Source of the DNA: Rallus limicola
Taxonomy: Eukaryota > Chordata > Aves > Gruiformes > Rallidae
NCBI GenBank assembly: GCA_022605955.1
Contig: JAKCOZ010000021.1
Coordinates: 15,612,161 to 15,676,160 of the forward strand
Reading direction: 5' to 3'
Length of the DNA stretch: 64,000 bases
This document shows, piece after piece, positions 1-11,907 of this stretch (positions are counted from its first letter, which is position 1; each line of letters begins with the position of its first letter). The notes under the pieces were generated by a model, which made no database searches, was not told the DNA's origin, and worked only from the letters and a program-made list of their open reading frames with translations. Both the position numbers and the translations under genes were made by a program.

Positions 1-3000
1 CCTCTGACACCTGCCTCTGCGGATGGTACGTCCAGCCACTCCTCACACCCTCACCAGGGGCTGTGAAGCACTAAAGCGTAACGAACCCAGCACCCCGTAA
101 CCAGCGCCCCGTATGGTTCCCTCTTCCTTTTTTTGCCTTTTCTTTCCTTGCTTTGTGGGTTGTTTTACCCTCTGCTTTCTGTCCCTGCTCTGTTGCAGGG
201 CTCCCCATAGCAGAGCTAGGCTGAGTCGTTGTTAGAGCATCTTGGCAGAGGCCCAGTAACTCACCTGGCTGTGGTGTAGCACTGCATGACCCAGAGAGCC
301 GCCCTTCGGGGCTCCTGCCTTACCCCAAACTGTGTAGCTGAAGCAGCAGGCTGCAGTTACTCTGTAAGAACACAGTAGCTCAATGAAGTTCCCTTCCATC
401 CTCACTGCCAGTTGGGCAATGTGTCTGTGGTACTCATCCCAGGAGGCAGGGATCAGCTCAGGTTCCCCTGCACTGGAGTTCCCTCCTCCCCCTGACTTGC
501 TCTTTAGGTTTTTATTTATTTATTATTTTATTTATTGCTCATTAGGTTTTTATTTAAGGCTTCCTGGCTGAACTATTGCCAGGTTTGTCTGATGAAACAA
601 TCAAAGAGACCATGGGGATGCAGTAGCATTTTTTTTATCCACACTCTTCCCTGTAGTTCATAAGACTGGAATTAAATGATGTTGCAGCTACATAGCTGTA
701 ACCCTAAATTTCATTTCACCTATAATCACAGGCACTTATTTTAATGGAAAGCTTTCTGATTTCTAAGTACTTCTGTATTTCTAAACTCTTTTTGCTTCTG
801 AGAGTTAAGAACAGCCCCCAGAACCCCCCATGCCCTGAGCTAATAGTGCCTGTGGGAGCAGGGGGTGAGGGCTGGGCGAGCCCTGCAGAGCATCTTGGGC
901 ACCCCAGCCCAGCGTTGTGGTGGGGAAGCTGGTGCATGGTGCAGGCTGTCCTGAGCCCTCCTGCTGAGCGTGGACATCTGTTTGCTAACAGGGAGATGCT
1001 TTGCACACTGCTGGGCTGCACTGGAATAGCCAGAGAGCCCTGAGGGCTGCAGGGTGAAGGAGCAGAGCGATTGGGTTTAATGGCAGAGCCTGAGTATTAC
1101 AAATGCTCTGGCAGCGCAGCAGGTCTCTGGCCCTGTTCCCACTCATCCCTCTCCTGTGCACAGCTCAAATTGGGGCTGTTCCCCTGGCTCTGTGGTAACA
1201 AAACGGCTGGGATTTGGCAGAGCTGGAAGGAGGGGAGCTGCCCCACCCTCCCTCCCCCCATCCTGCATCCTTACACAGGCAGGGGGATGCTCTTGCCTTT
1301 CAAGGCTTTAGAAACCCTCCAGACATCCCAGTCCTGTGAACTGCAAGCTGGGCAAAAAAAAAGGGGATTCCCCCCAAAAATACAGATTTTCAATCTTGTT
1401 TGGGTCTTGGTGTGTCTGGAGAGGGGGAGCAGGAGGAAGTGCTGCTCTGGGGTGTGTGTTCTTGCACGAGGGTTGCTGAAGTCATGTAGAAAAACAAAAC
1501 AAGTCATGCTGGCCCAGCAACCTCTGGGCAGCTCTGTCCATGCAGCTCTGGGAGCTCTGGTCAAATAAAAGCATCCCTCTGCCATAAAAAGGAGAAGTTG
1601 TGGAAATGCAGCGAGGGGACAGCTTCCCTCAGAGCCAGCCCTTGAGAAACACAAAGATCAGGACTTGGATTTTTTTTTTTCTTCTCTTTTTTGCTATTGG
1701 TTGCAGTGAATGGATCCCCAGCTACAATCACCATAGAAACATGTGAGGATGCCAGCGATTGGAGCACCAGCATCGGAGGTAGGGATCCTGCCTGGCTCCG
1801 CGCATCCGCGATGAGAGGATGGAGGAGGGAAAGAGGGGAAGCACAGGGATGAGGAGCCAGGACCCTTCTTGCTGGAGCATCCCTGCTTGAGCCTCTGCTG
1901 GGATTACTGGTTTGCTGCGTGCTCGTGCACAGTGCTGTGTTGCAGGATGCCTTGGGATGAGGTGTTTCTGAGCGCTGAGGTGTCCAAGTGATGGCCAAAC
2001 ACCTGATGGGTTGTGGGGGGGAGGAATCAGAAGGGTCCTAAAATCATTCTGGCTCCTCTGGTGTGCTCTGAGCAATGGGTTTTCCTGCAGCATCAGTGTC
2101 CTGTGTGTGATGGAGGGTGGGGAAAATGTCTCCTTTCTCCAGCTGTCCCTCCTTTGGGACTGGGCTTTGCACCTACAGCCTGGGAGGACTTTACCCTCGC
2201 CAGGGCCAGGTAAGGGAACCCAGAGCAGGTCATATGAGGATTTTGAGGTTCTCCCTTGCTTTCTCTTTCTTCAGATGACACCTTCACATTCTGGCGAGGC
2301 CTGAAGGACACGGGTCTCCTGGAAGAAGTAATCCACGAGTTCCACCAGGAGCTAGTGGAGACCATGAAGGGCTTGCAGCAGCGAGCGCAGGACCCTCCGC
2401 TGCAGCTCGGTGGTAAGGACCTGGGCACGGTGCTCGAGGCACCTCAGGGAGGGGTTTGTGGGGTTATTCCCCTTAGGGTGGCACTGTAAGGGTGTAGGAC
2501 ATCATAACTTTATCCTGTTTCTAGCTGCTCCCTGAGCAGGCTCTCGGCTGTGCTCAGGGATGCTTCAGGTGGCCTCAGTTCTCCAGTTCCTTGTGCCTGG
2601 GGCTGCCTACCTGCTGGCTCTGGGTGTGGACAAACGCTCTGCTCTGAGGTGGAATTTAGGCCATCGGAATAATAACGATTCAGCAAGCAGCTACTGTGCC
2701 AGCAGGTTTCTTATCAGCCCTGCTGAGCAGGAGAGGGCTGTTTGTACGCTGGTGACATCTTGTGCTTTCTCATGGCTCCTCCTGTCTCCTTTTCCCCAGC
2801 CTCTTGTGCCACCCTCCTGCAGATTTCAGCCATCCCAGCTGACCGTGTGCGCTGTCGTCTGGCTTTCCACTGGGCCATAAGCGGTCTGTGTGGGGAGCTT
2901 TCCTTCCCTCAAAGATCTCTGTCTTGTTTTTAAGATGCTGTTTTACTCAACAACGTCGTGCAGAACTTCGGCATGCTGGATCTCGTCAAGAAGGTCCTGG

Positions 3001-3888
3001 CCAGCCACAAGTGTCAGATGGATCGCTCGAGGGAGCAGTACACCAGGGATTTGGCAGGTATGACCCCGGGACACGCCGATGCTCTGGCCATCGCTGCCCA
3101 GCTGTGTTTGGTTTCCATGCAAGAACGTGGGGTTCATGGTAGAGCTGGTGTGGGCCAAACCAGCTCCAGGCATGGCTACTAGTGCTTGGGAAGCATGTCC
3201 TGGGGCTGAGCTGACCCTCCTCTCCTCTCCTCTCTCCTCAGCTCTGGAGCAGCAGTGTGATGAGCACCGCAAGCGGGCCAAAGAGCTGAAGCACAAATCG
3301 CAGCATCTCAACAACGTCCTGATGACCCTCACGCCCGTCTCTGTCCCCACGCCTTTAAAACGTCCCAGGCTGACCAGGGCCACTTCTGGACCAGCTGCCA
3401 TCACCTCCCAAGTCCTGTCCCAGCCGGCGCAGCTCGCCGTCACCCCCGGCGTGCCCGTCTCCCAGCTCACCAACCTCCCTCTCGGCAAAGTGGTCTCAGC
3501 CCTCCCGTCCTCGGTGCTGGGGAAGAGCCCATCCCAGCCCCCCGCCGCCAGCTCCCCGGCCTCCCCGCTGCTGGGAGGCTACACGGTACTGGCCTCCGCC
3601 GGCTCCACCTTCCCCGGCACGGTGGAGATCCACCCGGACGCTTCCAACCTGACGGTGCTGAGCGCGGCGGCGGTGCAGGACGGCAGCACGGTGGTGAAGG
3701 TGGTGAGCCCCTTCCAGCTGCTGACGCTGCCGGGACTCGGCACGACCATCCAGAACGTGACGCAAATGGCTCCCGCTGGGAGCACGGTCGTGACCGTCCC
3801 CTCGGGTGCCGCCGAGGCTGCCGGGGATGAGCACCACGCCGCCGCCATCGAGGTGACCTCAGTGGCTGATGAGGCGGAGCAGAAGTGA
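1..3888 (+). CDS. GMEB2: GMEB2, C-terminal part (5 exons, 5' end outside window)
   Basis: Glucocorticoid modulatory element-binding protein 2 is a nuclear SAND/KDWK-domain DNA-binding factor that works with GMEB1 to modulate glucocorticoid-receptor responses. Only the part after the SAND domain is present. Exons are 1-25 (partial, PLTPASAD), 1707-1778, 2275-2412, 2935-3057 and 3242-3888, all bounded by AG/GT sites and joining in frame to give 334 residues before TGA at 3886-3888. Recognition rests on near-identity to the mammalian protein in blocks such as ITIETCEDASDW, DDTFTFWRGLKD, QNFGMLDLVKKVLASHKCQM and ALEQQCDEHRKRAKELKHKS. The last two blocks span the predicted coiled-coil oligomerisation region. 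The C-terminus is Ser/Thr/Pro/Ala/Val-rich, typical of this factor's regulatory tail. The SAND domain lies upstream of base 1. The last exon is GC-rich at third positions. Product assignment is firm; exon edges are by eye. Confidence 0.96.
26..1706 (+). other. GMEB2 intron
   Basis: This intron runs from the donor GTACGT at 26 to a polypyrimidine tract and TTGCAG acceptor at 1701-1706. It contains AT-rich low-complexity sequence around 505-560. I see no exon, RNA gene or recognisable repeat in it. The open frames inside it have no protein-like composition. Confidence 0.85.
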
Positions 3889-5125
3889 AAAGGAGAGGGG
3901 GACGTGCCTGGAGGGACGCTGGCCGTGCCGCTCTGGGTGGAACTGCCTTTTCTCTGGCTGCGCTGCGGGACGAGGGGGCGTGCGTTAACCAGACTCAGAG
4001 CGGCTCACGTTGGTAACCAGGAGGGGTTCAGGTCAGGGAAGGGAGGGCAAGGAAAGATGTCTGGAGAAGAGAAAGGCAAAAACGCTCTGCCCTGCTTGGA
4101 GGAGAGAAGGAAGAAAAAAAAAAAACCAACCAACCCACAAACCAACCCAAACCCAAACAAAAGCTTATTTTTGTATCGAGCTTTTCCTCTCCTGTTCTCT
4201 TGGGATAGGTATTCTGTTGTAGCTCATCAGCCCTGCCTCCTCAGCCTCCGGTAGAGGAGCAGGCAGGAGCAGGGTGGCAGGGCAGGGAGAAGATGGTAGC
4301 GAAAGGCTGAGCAGGCACCGAGCCGGCTGGTGTGAGCTGACGGGAGCCGGCTGCTCCCCGTCCCCGAGGGGCTCCGGGGAGGGACACGCGATGCCGACAG
4401 CGGGTTGTCCGTGGGATGTGTGTGGTCAGTGAAGCAGGGAAGAGGCTCTGCACGGCAGCCAGCCCCAGGAGGATGGATTCTGTGTGCGGTGCTGGCTTTG
4501 GGTGGCAGAAACAAGCGGGAGCATCTCGTGACGGTGGTTGTGGTGGGTTGCCCAGGTCTGCTGGGGGAAGGAGAAGGGAGAGAGAAACCCAGAGGGCTGG
4601 GAAGAGCTGTAACTCCTGAGGGTTTAGGATTTATTTCTTAGTTTTTCTCGAAACAGAAAATCCATTTTTGGGGGGATTTCTTTTTATGTTAAGCTAACCC
4701 CTTTGGTTGCAAAGACCACGCCGTGAGGCAGAGACACACTGTTGGATGTTCAGAGAGACGAGCCCAAGGGCAGCGCTCCCCAGGAGCCTGCGCTGACTTA
4801 ACGGGGTGTGAGCCTGGCAGAGGATCAGGCTGGTCCCCAGCATCTCACCAGGGGCTGCATCCCGCGGCTCCGAGCAGCTGTTCTCTAGCAGTGGGGGGGG
4901 GGTCATTTCCCCCCACCCCATACTCCTTTAGCCGTTCAACTGGCTGTGGGTCTCCCAGCTGCCCTGTTTGAGGGGCAGGTGTGTGGCTGCAGCGGTGTCC
5001 ACGCTGCGTCCGGCTGGAAGGAGTCGGGTGCTGGAAGTGTTGGGGTTTCTACAAACTTGATCTGGCAGCAGCAGCGACAACAGGTCACTTTAATGAGCTA
5101 ATAAATATTTTTTTGGAAGAGCACC
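3889..5125 (+). other. GMEB2: GMEB2 3' UTR
   Basis: The sequence after the GMEB2 stop has no further splice-compatible coding block. It contains a purine-rich stretch passing into an ACCA/ACCC-rich low-complexity segment at about 4113-4160. It ends near the first good polyadenylation signal, AATAAA at 5100-5105, followed by T- and GT-rich DNA. A second AATAAA at 6122-6127 could give a longer form. The end point is inferred from the signal only. Confidence 0.6.
5100..5105 (+). terminator. Polyadenylation signal, probable GMEB2 end
   Basis: Canonical AATAAA lies 1.2 kb after the GMEB2 stop, with a run of T and GT-rich sequence directly downstream. An alternative AATAAA is at 6122-6127. Confidence 0.55.
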
Positions 5126-8100
5126 CGTGGTTTATGGTTTCTCTCTGTCTCTGGTTGCGACAGCTGGGGTTGGAAAGCAGCACTGGGGCAGGAGGTGCTT
5201 TTCACTTCTGGTTAAATATAAAGGCAGATGTATGGGTACTGCTCGCAGCATCTCTGCACACAGGGCCTTGAGGATGCTGGGAATGCCATGATGCTCTCTT
5301 GACTCTCTCCTGGGTGTCTAAGGAGTGTCTGGGTTGGGGTGCACTGCTGTGTTTTGAGGGGTTTATTAACCACAGGTGGTGTTCTGTTTGCCTGAATCCA
5401 CCAGCTGTGTTTGGAGGGACTGGTGAAGCTCTGGGAGGAGTGAAACCTGAGGGGAAAACCCTTTGGGTTTGTTAAAGGAAGACAAGAGCTGAGATCTGCA
5501 TTAGAAGAGGGTGATTCCCCTCTTGCAGGGAGGAAGGAAGAGAGACCTCAGTGCTGGTGCAGACCCTGCCAGACGTGAGTTTGGGCAATTTCGGTGCTAC
5601 CAGAGTGAGTGGGAGCAGCTTCATCCCAAATGTGTTCATGCCATAAAAGGGTTTATTCTCTTTTCTTTGCAGATGATGCTTTTAATTTTGGGAACCAGAC
5701 AGTTTGGTACCACCCCCCAGGCCTGGTAGTGATGGGGCAGGATGGAGAGCAGCAGGCGTGCGGATCTGTGACCGGGTGTCCTGGCCAAGTCAGGAGCTGC
5801 CACTCCAGGCAGGTCCCTCAGGGAAGGGGATGGAGCAGAGAGCAGAGCTCCTGTGTGTGTCCTGCTCCAGGGGAAGAGCCCAGAGATGTGGCTGTGCTGC
5901 AGCTCTGCTTCAAGTGGAGCTTGGCTCTTTCCCGTGGCAGCCAACAGACGGGTGCTGCTTGGAGCCTGTTTCTCAGCATCCCACTTTGGTACTCGCAGGG
6001 TCCTTGTTCAGAAACCTCCAGTTCTGTGTCCCAGCCCCAGTGAAGCCATTAAATAACCCAGTAGTGACTAATTCTGTCTCTTCTGCTGGGCTGGCTGGCT
6101 GGCTTTGCCTTCCTCCTGGTCAATAAATACCAAGTCCTGCCTCACCCCAGGGAGGGGGACTGCACGGCCAGGCTGGCCCTTCTGAGGGGACAGAGGTGAG
6201 ATGGGGTGTGGGGCTGGAGGGTGGTGGTTCTGGTGCTGTGTTTGCTCAGGAGCCAGATCAGCCATGGTCACTGGGATGGGTGGGTGAGGACATCTGTGAT
6301 GGTGGGTGCTCAGGTGTCCCCCAGCCCCTGGGGTGGGCACCAAGGTCCCTGGCGCTCTGAGGTTGCAAGGGGACTCTTCTCCATGCCTCTGCGGTTGGGT
6401 GAAGGTTTCCACATCCTCTTTTGAGGGCAGGAGCTGCTGTAGCTTCAGCAATTCAGGATTTTATGAGAGTTTCAGCAATGCTGGTGTATAGTGAGTTGTT
6501 TTCAGATCCAGCCCTGGTGAGATGGGCACGGCTGTCAGGAAGGAGAGGGTTGCAGAGGGAGCACTTTGCAGGTCTGAGGAGGCAGAGTTGCCTCAAAAGG
6601 CTTTTTGGATTTTAAAGCCTGCTGGGCAGGAGAGGGATATCTGTCTGTCTGTCCCTCCTGTGTGGATGCTGGTAGCAGGGGAGCCCTTGGACGCTCGCTG
6701 GTCCAGCCTGTGCATCCCCAAGGTGCAGGGGATGCTGTGAGTCTTTCTGGAGGTAGTTTAGGTGTGAATGGAAGGAAGCTGGGTTTATGGGTTCTGCACA
6801 GCTACCCGTGTTCAGGGACACTCAGATCACTCTGTGTTTTACTTTGCCTGGGATGTGACTGTAGGGAGATGCAGCCTCATGCCATGAAAAAATCCCCTTG
6901 CAGCTGTGCCTACACCAAAATCCACACCCCAAAATGGTGTGGGGAGGGTGGTGGGGTGGCAGGACCATCCCTGAACACCTGGGCTTCAGCTGTGGCTCTG
7001 AATGCCATCTCTGACACTGGCACCAAGCTCTGCAGCAGAGCCCTGCTGCCGTGCTGCCCGTAAGGTCCTGCCTCAAAGCACTGCTTTCGGTCTAGAGGAG
7101 CTGGGTGCTTTTTGGGGTGCTGTGTGGAGCTGGGCTGCCCTTGGCATGGGCAGAGCACCTGTGGGGCTGGTGAACCCAATACAGGGCTCTGAAGTCTGGT
7201 CTGCTGTGGGGCTGATCCAGCTGCACCCAGCACTGATAACCACCAGCTCCTGGAGCTGTGCTGAGGAGAGCAGGGACACGGGATCAGGAGGAGAAACCAT
7301 TGATCCTTCTAAGGTGTAAGATTCTGTTTGGCTGCGCCTGGACCCGGGGCCAGGGCCGATGGGGAGTGCTGCCTCATCCGAGGCTTCACCCTCTCCGCCT
7401 GCCCGCTGTGAAGATACTGTGGTTGTTCCTTCCTGGCTGTCCCTGGACTTGGGACAGGGTTTGTGTGTCAGACCAAGGAGATGTAAAGGGCTGTGATCAC
7501 CGTGAGCTGCTGCTTCCCTCTCTAGCGTGAGCAGCGGTGCTGAGCTGGATGTGGGGGTGCATTTTGAGCCACAACGGTGAGTGAGCGTCCCCCATGGCCA
7601 CAGGGACCCCCTTTCCCCAGCCGTGCCAGGGGCTGGACAGTGTCGGTGTGTTGGTGCCCTACACCAGCTTTGGGCAAACCCACCCAGGCTCCCTGGGGCT
7701 GTGGGTTGAGAGGGTGGCCAGGATGGAGGGGGATGGCTGGAGCAGCCTCCTGGCTCCTCTGTGAGAGGTGGCATCTGAGCATGGGGTTGGGGCAGGGTTT
7801 GTGGCATCTCTGTGTTGGGCTGAGCAATGCTGGGGACACAGCAGTGGGTAGCCTGTGCCGAGGCAGAGCTGGCAGCAGGCAGCAGTTCTTCCCTGGCTCC
7901 ACACACCTTTACCTGCCCTGGAGACTACAGATCACGTTGCCAGCACAATGTTCCCAGTGTGGGGCTGTACTTTGCCCTGCAAGGCAACACTTGGTGGGGA
8001 TGTAAACAGCGCTCCAAGCAGTAAAAGCTCCACCAGTAGATTTTGCCTGGTGCAATCCTCTCCTCCCTTTGCAGCAGCTTCTGGGGTGGCCAGGCAGGGA

Positions 8101-11100
8101 GGTGCTGGTGCTGCAGCCCTGTGTCCCTGGAGAGACTGGCTGATTCTCCAGCAGCATTGCCCCTTCTTGGGGTGGCTGTGCTGCTCCTGAGAGCCCCCAG
8201 TGCTCCCTGGCTCTGCAGAGGGCAGCTGGGTACTTGCTGGGCTGTGGGTAACTGGTAGGGCTGGGGCTGGAGAGGGGAAAGTGAGGGGAAGTGGACTACA
8301 GCAAACTGTCAACAGGGGTTTATTGGCACATGGATACCTGGCCCTGGGTGGGATGCAGTAAGGATGCAGCCACTGGAGACTGTGCAAGGTGTTCTGGCTG
8401 GGGGGAAGGTCACGCAGTGGGGGGGTGTGTTTGGTTTGTCTCCTGGTTCCCCAGCACTGGTTTCAGCAGTGGGTAAAGCATCGCTCGTGGGGAGCGAGTC
8501 ATCCCCATGGTGCTGATGGGGGCACCGAGATCCAGGGCTCTGTGGTGAGGAGATACCCCCAGACTTGTTCTCCCTCCCCAGTGAGTCTGTGCTAGGGGCT
8601 GGGTGCTGTCACGGAGCTGGGGTGAGCTCCCAGGGCTGCGGTGGGTGCTGTGCACCCCACAACCAGAGCATCAGGGTGGATCCCAGTGGGTCAACCTGCT
8701 GTGTGAACTGGGGGTCCCTGTGCCTGCCGGTCCCCACTCTGCCAGCCCAGTGCTGCCTTCCCAGCTCGCTCCTCCCCCCGGGGTGCTCAGCTGTGCTCCC
8801 CTTTCCTCCCTGGCACGGGGCTGGGCAGCATCCCGTGGGGATCCCAGGGCTGCTCCGCTCACAGCCGGGGAGCAGAGGACTCGCACCCAGAGACAAATTA
8901 CATAAGGGCTGCGGATGACTCATGCCAAGTCCCTGTTTTCCTCCCGGCTGGAAGCGCAGCCGCCTGCGTTTCTTGCCCAGGCAGCAGCAGCAGCCTGCAG
9001 CATTTGGGAAAAGACTCACAGAGGCTCCTGCTGCCTGGGCATCCAACCCCGTGAGCACAGCCATGCCACGTTCCTGCCCAGCAGCTGCCTGCACGGCTGC
9101 TGGGGGAGCCAGGAGAAAAGTGCCAGTGCCTCAGTCACTGGGTTTCTCTGGGCTGGTTTAGGGGTGTTACTGGGGCAGGAGATGCTCCAGCAGCTTTGCA
9201 GGGAGGGTCTTATGGGTGTCCCAGGGGGTCCTTGGGCAGTTGAGCAGCTCACAAGAAGCAGCGTGCTTGGGGGCAGGGCAGGGAGAGCTGCAGCAGAGGC
9301 TTCAGGGAGAAACTGCTCCGTGGTCACGTCGCTGCAGGAACAGAAACCGAAACTCTGGGCTTCAGTTTGTACAAAATCAGAAGCTCTCCTGGGTTTCGGC
9401 TTTTCCCCACCCTGAGGTTGTTGATGTGGTGACGCAGCTTCTCCTCCTCCCTGCTTCAGCTGCGGGCCCTGGGCAGAGGCTTCCTCCCCTCTGCCAGCCA
9501 GGGATTAAGTAACAGCAGAGCCTGGCTTCTCCCCTGGGTCCCTTCTGTGTTTCTCTTGCCTCTTTAAGCCTGCTGAGCAGGGCTGGGAGCTTTACATAAG
9601 GTGGTGAAAGCTCATTTCTCCTGGAGCTGGGGCTCTAGGGAAAATATCCCACCTGGAAAACCAGAGGGAAACCTTCGTGCATCCCACCTGTAAAACCAGC
9701 GTGGAGCTGCAGTGCCAGGGTTGCTCTGCTGGGGTGAGCCTGGCACGCTCAGCCCTGTCTGAGGGTAATTTGTTTCTGGTTTTTACTGCTGCCTGAGGAT
9801 GTCTGGGCTGTTACAGAGCCCTTTGCTGCGGGGTTTCTGCCCAGGGGGATGGGCTCCATCGCTGTTGCATGTCCTGGTGCCTGTGCTCGCTCCGTGTGGG
9901 AGCTGATCCCTTTGTGAGCTCTTTGGCCTGACTCTGTGCCAGGGTTGCATCTTCCCAGGGGAAGGGACTGTTCCTTTCCTGCGTGGGGACACGGCCCTGG
10001 TGCAGCCCTGGCTGGTAACAGTTCCTATGGTGGCTGGAGGGGAAAGACCAGAGGCTCCTTCCTGGGCAGTGTGGGGGCTCTGTGGGCTCAGCTCCCACTG
10101 CAAGGCGCAGCCACCAGCTTGCTCCTTGCTGGCAGAGAGCAGAGTGAAGCTCAGTCCCCACATCCCCACCACAGGCAGCTGGCACAGGTGCAGGTCTGCT
10201 GGTGCCAGGGCTTCAGTGTATGGACCAGAGGGGTTTGCACAGCCACCCACTGCTCTGGTGGGGTCCACCCTGTGCCCCCAGGCCTGCACAGCACCTCACC
10301 CCTCCCTGGTGCGCAAGCCCCTTTCCCTCAGGGCTCTGTGGGGTGCTGCTGGTGGGAGTGGGCTCCCTCTGAGACACCCCATGGGTGCAACTGCACAAGG
10401 CTGGAAAGCAGAAAATGTTGTTCCTCTGACTCTTCCCTTCTGTGTTGACAAACATGCCAGAAACCGGTCCCTGCTCCTCCTACCTCCCCTGCTTCCGCTG
10501 CCGGCGAGCCCCGCGGGCTGGCTCTCAGCTCCTCGCTGTTTCCTCCTCTTCCTCCTCCTTGTTTTGAGGGCAAGCTCTAATTTCCCTGGCTGACACTGGT
10601 TTTGCACCTGCCCAGCGTCACGGAGTGAGGGATGTGCCCATCCCTCGACAGAGGGATTTAACGACATCGCTGTCGCAGGGGGAACTTTGCCTCCAACCTT
10701 GTCCAGTCGCTGGTGGCTGGAGGCGTGCTGGCTTTGCCTGGTTGCTTTCCAGGGCTCGCAGCTGGCTGCTGGCATGAAGATAATTCTATTAGGGGGGAAG
10801 ATTGGGGCCTGGCTGCCTGGCTGGGCTGAGCACAGGGTCTGCTCTGCAAGCTGGTGCTCTCTAAAGCCTCGTGTCTGAGCTGTGGGGGGGGAAGATGTGC
10901 TGTGGTCCTGGGGTCTGGAGAAACCTCCTGGGCTTTTTGCTTGGATGTGTGTGGGGTATATTTTTTTTTTTTGGGAGGGGGGGAGTCTCAGGCTGCAGCA
11001 TTAGCAAGGTTGGCTGGTCTTGATCTCAATTTATGGCAGCATCAACCCACGCAGGGGGATGGATGCTGCCTTGGGCTGTGCTGTGGGTTCAGCTTGGCGA

Positions 11101-11373
11101 GCTGGGAAGGGGCAGCGCTGGGTGGGGGTGGGGATGCTGAGCAGCCCCCACACCCCCCGGGGTGCTGAGCATCAGGCACGGGTGCTTGTGCAGTGGCATG
11201 TGCCTGCAAACCAGGGCGCAGGCTCGGGTCGCCCAGGCTGTGGGTGCTGCCGCCCTGCACAAAGAATGCAGATCTGGGACTCTGGCTGCTGGGGGCGGGT
11301 TTGTTTGGGGGTTTTTCCTGTTTCGAGGTTGAACTCTGCAGCTCTGGGTGTACGTCAGCCGGGGAGAGGAATG
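5126..11373. other. GMEB2-HELZ2 intergenic region, no gene recognised
   Basis: This is about 6.2 kb of GC-rich DNA. Open frames on both strands (for example 7073-7906 minus) are low-complexity in composition, match no family I know, and have no consistent splice structure. The one element I would mark is the ISRE at 9343-9354. Some of this stretch may be a longer GMEB2 3' UTR (to about 6.15 kb) or upstream HELZ2 regulatory DNA. Confidence 0.6.
9343..9354 (+). promoter_or_regulatory. Consensus-quality ISRE (GAAACCGAAACT)
   Basis: GAAACCGAAACT fits the ISRE consensus GAAANNGAAACT at every fixed position. It lies about 2 kb upstream of the CpG-island promoter assigned to HELZ2. ISREs bind ISGF3 and IRF proteins. 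Because HELZ2 is an interferon-stimulated gene in mammals, a distal enhancer role is a reasonable inference, but a single 12-mer can occur by chance. Confidence 0.5.
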
Positions 11374-11387
11374 GAAAACGAAAGTGA
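11374..11387 (+). promoter_or_regulatory. ISRE at the HELZ2 promoter
   Basis: GAAAACGAAAGTGA fits GAAANNGAAA with a typical 3' flank. A CRE-like TACGTCAG lies just upstream at 11351. The site sits about 200 bp before the donor at 11599, where a proximal ISRE of an interferon-stimulated gene is expected. Confidence 0.65.
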
Positions 11388-11854
11388 TGCTGACGAACAG
11401 AAAGGAACCCGGCGCTTCGCCCCTCCCGGAAGCCTTTATCAAGCGGAGGCCGCCGGGCTCACTGGGGGGGGGGAGGCTGAGCCGGGCTGGGCATCGGGGC
11501 TGCCGCCGGACCGCTTAGAAAACTCGCTGGGGAGCCGGTACCGCCGCTCCCGGGTACCGGACGGAAACCGAGCGCCGGAGCGCCCCGACCCTCCGCGGGT
11601 GAGCAGCGGCCGGCGGCCCCGGGAGCATCCCCGGGGCAAGGGGGGGGAACGGGGGGTGAGGGGGGGGGTGGTGCGCGGCAGGGATGGAGGAGCAGGACCG
11701 GGTGGGAAGCGGGTCCCCCGATGCGGAGCGTGGGGGGGAGGGGGGGGTGCAGGAGGGGGCGGGGAACGGGACCGGGGTGGGGAGCTGGTACCGCCGGTGC
11801 TGGTGCCGGCTCCCCCCGGTGCCGGCGGGCGGGGCGGGGCCGCCGTGATGTAAT

Positions 11855-11863
11855 TTCCGCGAA
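11855..11863 (+). promoter_or_regulatory. GAS-like STAT site (TTCCGCGAA)
   Basis: TTCCGCGAA fits the palindromic TTCNNNGAA core bound by STAT dimers. It lies 34 bp before an IRF half-site. The two together would give type I and type II interferon input. It is a short motif, so support comes mostly from context. Confidence 0.4.
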
Positions 11864-11896
11864 GTCCGGCCCCGGTTTGAATGCGGGGAGGCCCCA

Positions 11897-11907
11897 GAAA
11901 CGAAACT
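11897..11907 (+). promoter_or_regulatory. IRF element (GAAACGAAACT)
   Basis: The site contains AANNGAAA, the core IRF recognition sequence, but the two GAAA units are one base apart instead of two, so it is not a full ISRE. It precedes the second candidate first-exon donor at 11976. Confidence 0.4.

Noticed and set aside
7073..7906. 277-codon minus-strand frame between GMEB2 and HELZ2
   Set aside because: Pro/Ser-rich chance frame in GC-rich DNA without conserved motifs.
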